From contig NZ_FNHV01000023.1 of NCBI RefSeq assembly GCF_900103585.1, positions 1 through 64,000 of the forward strand: DNA of 64,000 nucleotides, read 5' to 3'. Below the pieces are notes generated by a model. It searched no databases, was not told the DNA's origin, and saw nothing but the letters and a program-made list of their open reading frames with translations. Position 1 is the first letter of the stretch, and every line of letters starts with the position of its first letter. The translations under genes were made by a program, and so were the position numbers. The DNA comes from Streptomyces sp. cf386 (GTDB lineage Bacteria; Actinomycetota; Actinomycetes; Streptomycetales; Streptomycetaceae). This document shows, piece by piece, positions 1 through 8,260 of the stretch.

Positions 1-106
1 ACTTGATGGGGTAAGGCTCCCAGTAGACGACTGGGTTGATAGGCCGGATCTGGAAGCACAGTAATGTGTGGAGGTGACCGGTACTAATAGGCCGAGGGCT
101 TGTCCT
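1..106 (+). rRNA. 23S ribosomal RNA, 3' end (partial)
   Basis: The first bases are the conserved 3' terminus of 23S rRNA, including the GGTGACCGGTACTAATAGGC segment that closes helix 1 just before the end of the molecule. The gene begins outside the window. The exact mature 3' end is estimated; it could lie a few bases either side. It is followed by a short spacer of about 93 bases and then 5S rRNA, the normal order of a bacterial rRNA operon. Confidence 0.93.
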
Positions 107-199
107 CAGTTGCTCGCGTCCACTGTGTTGGTTCTGAAACCACGAACGGCCCCGCTGTAGTCACAGCAGCGGTGTGGCTTTGTTTGACAGTTTCATAGT

Positions 200-319
200 G
201 TTTCGGTGGTTATAGCGTGAGGGAAACGCCCGGTTACATTCCGAACCCGGAAGCTAAGCCTTACAGCGCCGATGGTACTGCAGGGGGGACCCTGTGGGAG
301 AGTAGGACGCCGCCGAACA
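200..319 (+). rRNA. 5S ribosomal RNA
   Basis: About 120 nt starting GTTTCGGTGGTTATAGCG and ending in CCGCCGAACA, which pairs with the start to form helix I. The conserved internal CCGAACCCGGAAGCTAAGCC of loop B/C and the GGGAGAGTAGGACGCCGCC 3' segment are both present. It lies directly after 23S rRNA and directly before a strong terminator, so it is the last gene of the rRNA operon. Confidence 0.96.
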
Positions 320-327
320 AATATTGA

Positions 328-365
328 GAAAACCCCCGGCCGGGGATACCGGTTCGGGGGTTTTC
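328..365 (+). terminator. Rho-independent terminator of the rRNA operon
   Basis: A near-perfect hairpin with arms GAAAACCCCCG and CGGGGGTTTTC that ends in four T residues, nine bases after the 5S gene. It sits tail to tail with the minus-strand DUF58 gene and may also stop antisense transcription from that side. Confidence 0.9.
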
Positions 366-439
366 TGCATTTCTGGCTCGTGCAGAGTTTGGGCTTTCAG
401 GGGAGAGCCCGCCAATGCCAATCAGACTCCCCCCTTGAG

Positions 440-1750
440 TTACAGACGTCCAGCCGTCTTGAGGGCCAGATAGGCGTCTGCCAGTGCCGGTGCGAGTTCC
501 TCCGGCGTCGCGTCGACGACCGTAACGCCGTGACGACGGAGTTGTTCCGCCGTGCGGTGGCGTTCGCTCTGGGCCTGGGCGGCTGCTGCTGCCTCGTACA
601 CAGAGTCTGTGTTTCCGCGTGCGGTTGCCATGCGTGCGATGTGAGGGTCCGCTACTGATGCCAGCAGAACTGTGTGGCGCTTGGTGAGCTGGGACAGGAC
701 GGGGAGCAGGCCCTCCTCGATCGGGGCGGTGTCGAGGGCGGTCAGCAGCACGATGAGGGAGTGGCGGGGCGCCGTACGGAGAGCTGTGGCCGTAAGGCCT
801 CGGGCGTCCGTTTCGATCAGCTCCGGTTCGAGCGTGGCCATCGCGTTGACCAGGGAGGGGAGAACGTCGTTCGCTGTGCGGCCCTGGACGAGCGCGCGTA
901 CTCGTCGGTCGTAGGCGAGGAGGTCCACACGGTCGCCGGCGCGGGAGGCGAGAGCGGCCAGGAGTAGTGCCGCGTCCATGGAGGCATCGAGGCGTGGAGC
1001 GTCGCCGACGCGTCCTGCCGAGGTGCGGCCGGTGTCCAGGACGAGGAGGATGTGGCGGTCGCGTTCCGGGCGCCAGGTGCGTACGGCGACCGTGGATTGT
1101 CGGGCTGTAGCGCGCCAGTCGATGGAGCGGGTGTCGTCGCCGGGAACGTACTCGCGCAAGCTGTCGAATTCTGTGCCCTCGCCGCGAGTGAGGACGCTGG
1201 TGCGGCCGTCGAGTTCGCGCAAGCGGGCCAGTTTTGAGGGCAGGTGCTTGCGGCTTGTGAAGGGCGGCAGGACGCGTACCGTCCAGGGGACTTTGTGGCT
1301 GCCCTGGCGGGAGAAGAGGCCGAGGGGGCCGTAGGAGCGGATTGTCACTCGGTCGGCCTGGCGGTCGCCGCGGCGGGTGGGGCGTAGGCGGGTTGTGATG
1401 CGGCGGCGTTCGCCGGCGGGGACCGTTGTGCGGTGGCGTGAGGCTGCCACCTCCGTGCCCGGCTGCCATGTGCTGGGCGGCCAGGCGTCGCGGAGGTGGG
1501 CGCGGAGTGGGCGGCCGGACGGGTTGGTGATCGTGAGGGTGACGTCGGCCGTCTCGCCCAGGCGTACGGAGGTGTCGCCGGAGCGGGTCAGGCTCAGCCG
1601 GCGTACGGGGGCTGCCAGGGCGAAGTCGCAGACGCAGGCCGCGGCCAACGGGGCGTTGACCGCGAGGATGCCCGTCCAACTGGGGTCCCAGATGCCTACG
1701 GGGAGTGAGCCTAGGGCCGCGAGGAGCGCGGCGCGTCCGGTGAGCGCCAT
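440..1750 (-). CDS. DUF58 domain membrane protein
   Basis: A 436-residue protein with two hydrophobic segments near the N terminus (about residues 5-45) and then a long soluble part. The DUF58 signature is seen around residues 190-215 (EFDSLREYVPGDDTRSIDWR), followed by a von Willebrand A-like fold region (LLVLDTGRTSAG). DUF58 proteins are the usual partner of MoxR AAA+ ATPases; their biochemical role is unsettled, although chaperone-like maturation of envelope proteins is proposed. The ATG overlaps the MoxR stop as TGATG, so the two are translationally coupled. It is the last gene of a five-gene minus-strand operon. The family assignment is firm and the function is inferred. Confidence 0.9.
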   Translation of the reverse strand: MALTGRAALLAALGSLPVGIWDPSWTGILAVNAPLAAACVCDFALAAPVRRLSLTRSGDTSVRLGETADVTLTITNPSGRPLRAHLRDAWPPSTWQPGTEVAASRHRTTVPAGERRRITTRLRPTRRGDRQADRVTIRSYGPLGLFSRQGSHKVPWTVRVLPPFTSRKHLPSKLARLRELDGRTSVLTRGEGTEFDSLREYVPGDDTRSIDWRATARQSTVAVRTWRPERDRHILLVLDTGRTSAGRVGDAPRLDASMDAALLLAALASRAGDRVDLLAYDRRVRALVQGRTANDVLPSLVNAMATLEPELIETDARGLTATALRTAPRHSLIVLLTALDTAPIEEGLLPVLSQLTKRHTVLLASVADPHIARMATARGNTDSVYEAAAAAQAQSERHRTAEQLRRHGVTVVDATPEELAPALADAYLALKTAGRL

Positions 1751-2742
1751 CAGCGGGGGACGGGGACGTGGGCGAGGATCGCGTTGATGACGGAGTCGGC
1801 CGTGACGCCTTCCATCTCGGCTTCCGGGCGGAGCTGCACACGGTGGCGGAGGGCGGGGAGGGCCAGCGCCTTGACGTCGTCGGGGATGACGTAGTCGCGG
1901 CCTGTCAGCCAGGCCCATGCACGGGCGGTGGCCAGGAGGGCTGTCGCGCCACGTGGGGAGACGCCCAGGGTCAGGGACGGCGACTCGCGGGTGGCTCGGC
2001 AGAGGTCGACCACGTAGGCCGTGATCTCCGGGGAGACCGTCGTCTTGGCCACCGCAGCGCGTGCCGCCTCCAGGTCCGCGGGGCCCGCTACGGGGCGTAC
2101 GCCGGCGGCGCGCAGGTCGCGGGGGTTGAAGCCCTCGGCGTGTCGGGTGAGGACGTCGATCTCGTCCTGCCGGGAGGGGAGCGGGATGGTGAGCTTGAGG
2201 AGGAATCGGTCCAGCTGGGCCTCGGGCAGGGGGTATGTGCCCTCGTACTCCACCGGGTTCTGGGTCGCGGCGACCAGGAACGGTTCGGGGAGCTCGCGGG
2301 GCGTGCCGTCGACCGTGACCTGGCGCTCCTCCATGGCCTCCAGCAGGGACGACTGGGTCTTCGGCGGGGTGCGGTTGATCTCGTCGGCGAGGAGGAGGTT
2401 GGTGAAGACCGGGCCGGGCTGGAAGGAGAACGCGGCGGTGCGCGTGTCGTAGACGAGGGAGCCCGTCACGTCGCTCGGCATGAGGTCGGGGGTGAACTGG
2501 ACGCGCTTGGTGTCGAGTTCGAGTGCGGATGCGAGGGCGCGGACGAGCAACGTTTTGGCGACCCCAGGGACTCCTTCTAGGAGAACGTGTCCGCGGCAGA
2601 GGAGGGCGACGACGAGGCCGGTTACTGCGGGGTCCTGGCCGACCACGGCTTTGGCGATCTCGGCGCGCAGGGCTTCCAGGGAGGCCCGGGCGGTGCCCGG
2701 GTCCCCGGTGGTCCCGGCGTTGTCAGTGGTCGGGTCCATCAT
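1750..2742 (-). CDS. MoxR-family AAA+ ATPase
   Basis: A 330-residue AAA+ ATPase. The Walker A motif GVPGVAKT is at about residues 56-63, Walker B is LLADEINR, sensor 1 lies in VAATQNPVEYEGTYPLPEAQ, and a C-terminal lid domain follows. MoxR ATPases act with DUF58/VWA partners as chaperones or activators of protein complexes, and the next gene is exactly such a partner. Two ATG codons stand in tandem at the start. The first (2742) forms a 4-bp ATGA overlap with the DUF4350 stop and has GAGAGG about ten bases upstream, so it is preferred over 2739. Operon order is GPDPase-like protein, DUF4129, DUF4350, MoxR, DUF58. What this conserved actinobacterial cluster matures is not known. Confidence 0.93.
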   Translation of the reverse strand: MMDPTTDNAGTTGDPGTARASLEALRAEIAKAVVGQDPAVTGLVVALLCRGHVLLEGVPGVAKTLLVRALASALELDTKRVQFTPDLMPSDVTGSLVYDTRTAAFSFQPGPVFTNLLLADEINRTPPKTQSSLLEAMEERQVTVDGTPRELPEPFLVAATQNPVEYEGTYPLPEAQLDRFLLKLTIPLPSRQDEIDVLTRHAEGFNPRDLRAAGVRPVAGPADLEAARAAVAKTTVSPEITAYVVDLCRATRESPSLTLGVSPRGATALLATARAWAWLTGRDYVIPDDVKALALPALRHRVQLRPEAEMEGVTADSVINAILAHVPVPR

Positions 2743-3941
2743 GGACGGCGTACCTCTCTTTCGAGGGCGTCGAGTTGGTCTGCTAGGGCGATGAGGGCCG
2801 TGTCGTCGCTGGGCGGCGGGCCGAAGAGGAGTGTGTGCAGGCTCTGTCCGTCTCCGTGGTTGTGGAGATGGGCGGACAGAGCGGGGAGCAGAGCCTCGGG
2901 CGCGTGCGCCTGGGAGACGGTGACACCTACCAGGGGGGCGATGCGCGTGCGAGTGGTGGAGCGAAGAGCGGCGGCGGCGCGGTCGCGGGCGTTGGCCTTG
3001 CGGTAGAGGCGGGCGCGGCCTTCGACGGTTTCGGAGGCGCGGATCGCCACGGGGAGATTTTCGGGCACCAGGGGGCCGAGTCGGCGTGCCCTCCAGAGGG
3101 CGGCCAGGGCTGCGGCGATGAAGAGCTGCAGTGTGCCCCAGAGCCAGCCCGAGGGGAGCAGGTCGAAGAAGCTGCGTTCGTCGTCCGCGTCGGCGGCCGA
3201 TGTGTCGGAGAGCGAGGGGAGGTACCAGACCAGATGGGGGCGGGAGCCGAGGAGTTGGAGGGCGAGGGAGGCGTTGCCCTGTTCGTCGAGGTGTTCGTTG
3301 GAGAGGATGTCGGGCGCGCCGAGGACGATGGAGTCGCCGTTGTCGGTGGCTTCCGGGACGCGCAGCAGGGTGGCCAGGCGCTCGCTGGGGTAGCACTCGT
3401 CGGCGTCGAGGTGGGTGGTGGTGTAGCGGACTCCGCCCAGATCGGCGGTGCCCGCGCGCTGGGCGGCGGGCAGCGCGCAGTCGGGGGAGAGCTCCGAGTC
3501 GAGGCTGGTGGCGGGGTCCGCGGTGACCCCGGGGACGAGCCGTTCGACGGACCAGCTGCCCGGGGCGACCAGGACGGTGCGGCCGCCGGAATCTGCTGTC
3601 GCCGAGCGCAGCCAGGACTGTTGACGGTGTGTCAGCAGATCGGGGGCGGCGACCAGGAGGGTGGTGTCCGCGGCAGCCGCGGCGCGTGCCTCGTCCAAGG
3701 TGGTGACCACGCGTGTGTCCACGCCGCGGTCGGCGAGGAGTTCGGCGACGGCCCGGCTGCCCTTGGGGTCGACGGAGCGTGGGTCGAGGGTGCCGTGCCG
3801 GGCGTCGGAGCGGATCGTGGCGATCACGACGGCTGCTGCCAGCAGGAGTACGACGGCGAGGGCGATGCCTCGCGCGCGGGTCCATACCTGGCGTGCGGTG
3901 GGCGAGGCCGAGGTGGACGGAAGCGTGGCCTCGGTGGTCAT
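2739..3941 (-). CDS. DUF4350 domain membrane protein
   Basis: A 400-residue protein with an N-terminal membrane segment at about residues 24-46 (IALAVVLLLAAAVVIATI). An extracytoplasmic domain of roughly 200 residues follows, with the DUF4350 pattern SRAVAELLADRGVDTRVV. A second membrane helix (LQLFIAAALAALW) precedes a basic cytoplasmic tail. The start ATG overlaps the DUF4129 stop as ATGA, and the stop overlaps moxR the same way. DUF4350 proteins usually occur in MoxR/DUF58/DUF4129 operons, as here. The domain resembles class I glutamine amidotransferase-like folds, but I see no clear catalytic triad, so no enzyme activity is claimed. Confidence 0.87.
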   Translation of the reverse strand: MTTEATLPSTSASPTARQVWTRARGIALAVVLLLAAAVVIATIRSDARHGTLDPRSVDPKGSRAVAELLADRGVDTRVVTTLDEARAAAAADTTLLVAAPDLLTHRQQSWLRSATADSGGRTVLVAPGSWSVERLVPGVTADPATSLDSELSPDCALPAAQRAGTADLGGVRYTTTHLDADECYPSERLATLLRVPEATDNGDSIVLGAPDILSNEHLDEQGNASLALQLLGSRPHLVWYLPSLSDTSAADADDERSFFDLLPSGWLWGTLQLFIAAALAALWRARRLGPLVPENLPVAIRASETVEGRARLYRKANARDRAAAALRSTTRTRIAPLVGVTVSQAHAPEALLPALSAHLHNHGDGQSLHTLLFGPPPSDDTALIALADQLDALEREVRRP

Positions 3942-4714
3942 TCGGCGGCTCCCTGGCGGGCGTTGTGGGCCGTGCTGGGGGCACTGCTCGCGAGCTGGGG
4001 CTTGGTGCTCTCCAGGTCGCGGTCGAGTTCGGCGATGCGCTGGTACGAGTTCTGGGTCGCGGTTCGTCCGCCGTATGTGACGTCGTCGAAGTCCCGGGCT
4101 GCGGCGCGTAGTCGGCCTGTGTGGGCGGGCAGCGAGCGGCCTGCCTCGGCGGCGGCCTCGTCCGCGGTGCGGCCGGGGCGGACGTCGAGAAGGGCGCGCT
4201 CCTCGAGGGAGCGGACGATGGCGCGCATGCGTTCTTGGACGGCCTGGTTCCAGTTGCCCTGGGCGGCGTGTGCTTCGGCGGCGGCCCGATGGTCGGCGGC
4301 GCTGCGGGGGCGGTCGTCGAACAGGGGGGCGGAGGAGGTGGGTTCGCGGCGCGGGGTGCCGAGGCGCCACCACAGGGCGCCGAGGACCGCGAGGACGACC
4401 AGGATGACGACGACCATGCCGAGCGGGCCTCCGGGCGTCACGGTCGCGGCGCTGCTGAAAAGGTCCTCGACCCAGTCCCAGAAGGTGTCCAGGGCCCGCT
4501 GGAACCAGCTGGGTTCGTTCTCGTGGTACATGCCCTTGGACAACTCGCGGCGGGCCGCCTCCCGCGCAGGATCGCGCGGGATTGTCAGTGGCTGCTCGTC
4601 GTCGGAGCGCGCCAGCAGTGCCAGCACGGCTGTGTCGCCGGCGCGCAGCACCGCGCGTATGGCCGCGTCCGGCAGTGCTGACGCCGTTGTGAGAACTCCC
4701 CCCGCCAGGCTCAC
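3938..4714 (-). CDS. DUF4129 domain membrane protein
   Basis: A 258-residue protein with one clear transmembrane segment near residues 98-116 (LGMVVVILVVLAVLGALWW) and a C-terminal DUF4129 region. That region is rich in Ala and Arg, with the characteristic pattern GNWNQAVQERMRAIVRSLEER. Translation is taken from GTG at 4714, five bases after the upstream stop and in the correct frame; no ATG fits better. The stop overlaps the DUF4350 start as ATGA. DUF4129 proteins occur beside transglutaminase-like or MoxR/DUF58 genes. The role is unknown; membership of the same membrane complex is inferred from coupling. Confidence 0.87.
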   Translation of the reverse strand: MSLAGGVLTTASALPDAAIRAVLRAGDTAVLALLARSDDEQPLTIPRDPAREAARRELSKGMYHENEPSWFQRALDTFWDWVEDLFSSAATVTPGGPLGMVVVILVVLAVLGALWWRLGTPRREPTSSAPLFDDRPRSAADHRAAAEAHAAQGNWNQAVQERMRAIVRSLEERALLDVRPGRTADEAAAEAGRSLPAHTGRLRAAARDFDDVTYGGRTATQNSYQRIAELDRDLESTKPQLASSAPSTAHNARQGAAE

Positions 4715-4718
4715 TGGT

Positions 4719-6056
4719 TCAGCTCCCCGGGGTTCCGGTGCCGTAGTCCTGGACGCCGGCTGCTCGGGCCAGTTCGAGGTCGAGGGCTTCGCGGCGGATG
4801 CGCTGGTCGATGTAGAGCAGGACGGTGACGCCGGCCGTGATCGGGAAGGTGACCATGGAGCCGATCACCGAGCCGACACCGCTGACGATGAGGAACGTCC
4901 AGCCGAGGTCGGTGGTGCCGTCGAGGAAGCTGGTGGCTCCGTCGCCGCTGAGTGCGCCGGCGAGGAAGGTGAACGGGATGACGACGATCGCCGCGACGAT
5001 GTTGGCGATGATCGTGGCGAGCAACTGGATGCCGAAGACACGCCACCAAGAGCCGCGGACCAGCTTTGCGGAGCGGCTCAGCGCCTTCATGATGCCCTGC
5101 TTCTCCAGCATCAGCGCGGGCGAGGCGAGGGAGAAGCGGAACCACAGCCACAGCGCGACGATGCCGGCGCCGAGGATGCCCAGGAAAGCGAGCGCCGTGC
5201 CTCCGTCGCCGGAGCCCGAGGCGGCGACGAGGATGCCGGGGAGGGCACCCACGAACACCAGGCCGAAGGTCATGAGCAGCAGCAGGAAGAGAAGGCCGAA
5301 GAGCCGCAGCACCTGAGGACGTGCGTCGCGCCAGGCCTCGCCGGTGGTCACGGACTTGCCGAGTACCGCGCGGCTGGTGACCGTCGTCAGCAGGGCGGTC
5401 GCGATGATCGCGCCGATCACCGAGATCAGGAAGATCACGCTGGAGCTGAGCATGGCGTCGCGTGTGGCGCGAGCCAGCTCGCTGAGGGTGGCGCTCGGGT
5501 CGTTGAGCGCCTCGGTGCTGGTGAGGTCGTTCAGGACGAAGCCCTGGAGGAGGATCACCAGGATCTCCGTCACGATCGCGACGGTCAGCGAGATGCCCAG
5601 GACCGTGCGCCAGTAGGTGCGCATGGTGGAGACCGCGCCGTCGAGGATCTCACCGACGCCCAGTGGACGCAGCGGGATCACGCCGGGCTTGGCAGCGGGC
5701 GGAGGGCCGCCCCAGCCGCTTCCCCAGGCGCCGTACCCGCCTGGTCCGCCGTAGCCCGGGTGGCCTCCGCCGTAGCCGCCGTATCCACCTGGGCCGGCCG
5801 GTGGGGGAGCGCCCCAGCCGGGGCCGGGCGGTGGGGGCGGTGGGGTCTGGCCGGGAGCCTGGGGCCCCGTCGGGGCGGACCACTGGCCGGGTGGCGGCTG
5901 CTCCTTGGACCACTTCGGGCCGGCGTCCTGTGGGTCCGGTCCCGGCTGCTGTGCGGGGTCGGGACGGTCTGCGGGCTCCGTGGGGCCGGACGCGCCGGGT
6001 TCCTGTCCCTCGGACGGGGCGGATCCGGGCGAGGCCCAGCCCGGAGTGTCGTTCAT
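4719..6056 (-). CDS. Integral membrane protein, GPDPase membrane-domain type
   Basis: A 445-residue protein. The first 125 residues are a low-complexity Pro/Gly/Tyr tail (repeated GGYGGYGG, PPPPPP) predicted to be disordered and cytoplasmic. About six transmembrane helices then follow, starting with VLGISLTVAIVTEILVILL. The LRPLGVGEILDGAVSTMR segment before the first helix and the overall pattern match the membrane domain found in glycerophosphoryl diester phosphodiesterases; no phosphodiesterase catalytic domain is present. The ATG at 6056 follows GAAGGAGCGACG, a good ribosome-binding site. It is the first gene of the minus-strand operon and is divergent from mtnA across 140 bases. The function is unknown. 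Confidence 0.85.
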   Translation of the reverse strand: MNDTPGWASPGSAPSEGQEPGASGPTEPADRPDPAQQPGPDPQDAGPKWSKEQPPPGQWSAPTGPQAPGQTPPPPPPGPGWGAPPPAGPGGYGGYGGGHPGYGGPGGYGAWGSGWGGPPPAAKPGVIPLRPLGVGEILDGAVSTMRTYWRTVLGISLTVAIVTEILVILLQGFVLNDLTSTEALNDPSATLSELARATRDAMLSSSVIFLISVIGAIIATALLTTVTSRAVLGKSVTTGEAWRDARPQVLRLFGLLFLLLLMTFGLVFVGALPGILVAASGSGDGGTALAFLGILGAGIVALWLWFRFSLASPALMLEKQGIMKALSRSAKLVRGSWWRVFGIQLLATIIANIVAAIVVIPFTFLAGALSGDGATSFLDGTTDLGWTFLIVSGVGSVIGSMVTFPITAGVTVLLYIDQRIRREALDLELARAAGVQDYGTGTPGS

Positions 6057-6196
6057 CGTCGCTCCTTCACGGTGCCCGTCCGCGGTCGCGGCGGCAGGTT
6101 GGCAGCCATCGTGCCATGGGGTGGTTGGCGAGGTACCGGCCGCGGTATGGGCTGCACACCTTCAATTGTCCGCCGGACAAGGGGCAGACTGGCCGC

Positions 6197-7363
6197 ATGG
6201 CTGATCAGTACGCGCAATCAGGCGGGGACAGCAGGCCGACCGGGATTCCGGCGATCCGGTGGGACGAACCGCCAGAGGGTCCCGTTCTGGTGCTTCTCGA
6301 CCAGACGAGGCTGCCCGCCGAGGAGGTCGAGCTGGTCTGTACGGACGCGTCCGCGCTGGTGGAGGCGATCCGTTCGCTCGCCGTGCGCGGGGCACCGCTG
6401 CTGGGCATCGCCGGGGCGTACGGTGTCGCGCTCGCCGCCGCACGCGGCTTCGACGTGGACGCCGCCGCGGAGTCGCTGGCGGGTGCCCGGCCCACGGCTG
6501 TGAATCTCGGCGTCGGCGTGCGCAGGGCGCGGTCCGCGTACCGGGCCGAGCTCGCGCGCGGTGGGGATGTCGAGGAGGCCGCCGCTGCGGCTCTGAGCGC
6601 GGCGCGGGCGTTGCACAAGGAGGACGCCGAAGCCAGCGCGCGCATGGCCGAGCGGGGGCTGGCGCTGCTGGACGAGCTGTTGCCCGGCGGCGGGCATCGC
6701 ATCCTCACGCACTGCAACACCGGGGCGCTGGTGTCGGGCGGGGAGGGTACGGCGTTCGCGGTGGCGCTCGCGGCGCACCGGGCCGGGCGGCTCAGGCGGT
6801 TGTGGGTGGACGAGACGCGGCCGTTGCTGCAAGGGGCTCGTCTCACGGCGTACGAGGCGGCGCGCAGCGACATGGCGTACACCTTGCTCACGGACAACGC
6901 GGCGGGTTCGCTGTTCGCTGCCGGGGAGGTGGACGCGGTGCTGATCGGGGCGGATCGCATCGCGGCCGATGGCTCGGTGGCGAACAAGGTGGGCAGTTAT
7001 CCGCTCGCGGTGCTCGCGCGGTACCACCATGTGCCGTTCATCGTGGTGGCGCCGCTGACGACGGTGGATCCCGAGACGCCGGACGGGGCGTCCATCGAGG
7101 TCGAGCAGCGCGCCGGGTTCGAGGTGACCGAGGTCTTGGCGCCTCAGACGCCGGTGACGGGAGCGGGTGGCGGGATTCCGGTGGCGCCGCTGGGGACGCA
7201 GGCGTACAACCCGGCGTTCGATGTGACGCCGCCCGAGTTGGTGACGGCGATCGTCACGGAGGAGGGAGCTGTGTCGCCCGTGACGGCTGAGGCGCTGGCG
7301 GAGCTGTGTGCCAGGGGGCGGCCGGCGACGCAGAGGCCGCAAGCGAGTTATGGCCCTGCGTAG
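6197..7363 (+). CDS. mtnA: S-methyl-5-thioribose-1-phosphate isomerase
   Basis: A 388-residue enzyme of the aIF2B/MtnA family. It converts methylthioribose-1-phosphate to methylthioribulose-1-phosphate in the methionine salvage pathway. Visible hallmarks are the substrate-site segment RGAPLLGIAGAYGVAL, the catalytic cysteine Cys173 in THCNTGAL, the catalytic aspartate Asp253 in IGADRI, and NKVGSYPLAVLA. The length is typical. The ATG at 6197 is chosen because the conserved fold begins soon after it; the upstream Shine-Dalgarno signal is weak (GGGGCAG). It is transcribed away from the MoxR operon. No other salvage gene is next to it. Confidence 0.95.
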   Translation: MADQYAQSGGDSRPTGIPAIRWDEPPEGPVLVLLDQTRLPAEEVELVCTDASALVEAIRSLAVRGAPLLGIAGAYGVALAAARGFDVDAAAESLAGARPTAVNLGVGVRRARSAYRAELARGGDVEEAAAAALSAARALHKEDAEASARMAERGLALLDELLPGGGHRILTHCNTGALVSGGEGTAFAVALAAHRAGRLRRLWVDETRPLLQGARLTAYEAARSDMAYTLLTDNAAGSLFAAGEVDAVLIGADRIAADGSVANKVGSYPLAVLARYHHVPFIVVAPLTTVDPETPDGASIEVEQRAGFEVTEVLAPQTPVTGAGGGIPVAPLGTQAYNPAFDVTPPELVTAIVTEEGAVSPVTAEALAELCARGRPATQRPQASYGPA

Positions 7364-7557
7364 AGACCTCGACGGGCAAGCCACCGTCAGAACGAGCCTC
7401 AGGCGGGGGATCGGCCGGCACCGGGGTGGAGGGGGCGCCGTTCGCGGCTGCAGGTTCGTAGTGGGGTACGCGGGGAGCTTCCATCCCGTACGCCATCGCC
7501 CCAGGCAGAGCCGAGCAGACGCGGCCCATGGCGTGCAGGTCGTTCGTACAGTAATGA

Positions 7558-8004
7558 TCACGCCGCAGAATCGCTGGCCGGTGGTTGGTTCCGCTTCTTC
7601 CCGGCGAGGAAGGAGGCCGCCCCGACTCCAGCAGTGATCAGCCCTGCGACTGCGGTGATAGCGCTGGGGACGTCGAGTCCTGACCCTCCTGCTGTCGTTC
7701 CGCTGTCACTCCCAGATAGGAATGTATGTGTTTCTGTGACCGTGACGGTCACAGCCGCGGGGGCTGATGGTGGTGGCGGCGGTGTGTCTGAACCGTCGCC
7801 GCTGGGGGTGCTGGAAGGGGAAGCGGCGGGAGGTGAGCCCTTCGTCGCGTCGCTGGTCGGCGAGGGAGCCGGCGGCTCTGGTTCCTCACTGGTGGACGGT
7901 GTGGGAGACGGCCGCGTTGAATCGTTCGGCGATCTCAAACCGCCAATGAGGACCACAGCGAGCAATGCCACACCCACGACCATCAGGGCAGCGCCGGCCC
8001 ACAC
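7558..8004 (-). CDS. Small membrane protein, probably frameshifted at its 5' end
   Basis: As it stands this is a 148-residue frame from a poor GTG at 8004, with an in-frame stop just upstream and no Shine-Dalgarno signal. It has a membrane helix (LMVVGVALLAVVLIGG), a long Ser/Pro/Thr-rich linker, and a second helix ending in LAGKKRNQ. The adjoining -1 frame from 8072 encodes a plausible cytoplasmic start (MVSQPEDVTDRDARRG). It would continue smoothly into GRPRRSRLVWAG of this frame if the C4 tract at 8026-8029 (G4 on the coding strand) held one more base. The real gene therefore probably spans 7558-8072. I recognise no family. It is divergent from mtrA. Confidence 0.6.
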   Translation of the reverse strand: MWAGAALMVVGVALLAVVLIGGLRSPNDSTRPSPTPSTSEEPEPPAPSPTSDATKGSPPAASPSSTPSGDGSDTPPPPPSAPAAVTVTVTETHTFLSGSDSGTTAGGSGLDVPSAITAVAGLITAGVGAASFLAGKKRNQPPASDSAA

Positions 8005-8204
8005 CAGACGTGATCGTCTCGGCCGCCCCGCCTTGCGTCGCGATCGGTCACGTCTTCAGGCTGCGACACCATCACAGAGCGTGCGATGCGGCTACGGCCA
8101 TCCGGGTTGGGGTGGACCCGCCAGGTATCAGCGCACCGGCTGACATCAGTACCGACATCTACGTCGGCGGACGAGGGCAGACAGTGACGGCTCAGTACGA
8201 CTAA

Positions 8205-8231
8205 GGTCACTGGCCGGTGACCTATCTCACC
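8205..8231. promoter_or_regulatory. Overlapping palindromes upstream of mtrA, possible operator
   Basis: GGTCACTGGCCGGTGACC (8205-8222) is an almost perfect inverted repeat. It shares its right arm with a second one, GGTGA-N6-TCACC (8216-8231). They lie 30-56 bases before the mtrA start. Repeated GTNAC half-sites are the type of sequence bound by actinobacterial MtrA, so autoregulation is a reasonable inference. No protein-binding evidence is available here. Confidence 0.4.
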
Positions 8232-8260
8232 ACAGCCTTCGCCACTGTTATGAGAATGGG

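Noticed and set aside
2835..6503. A very long open frame on the plus strand opposite the MoxR operon
   Set aside because: It is the GC-bias shadow of real minus-strand genes. It has no recognisable domain and unlikely composition, and the opposite genes have strong family motifs and coupled starts.
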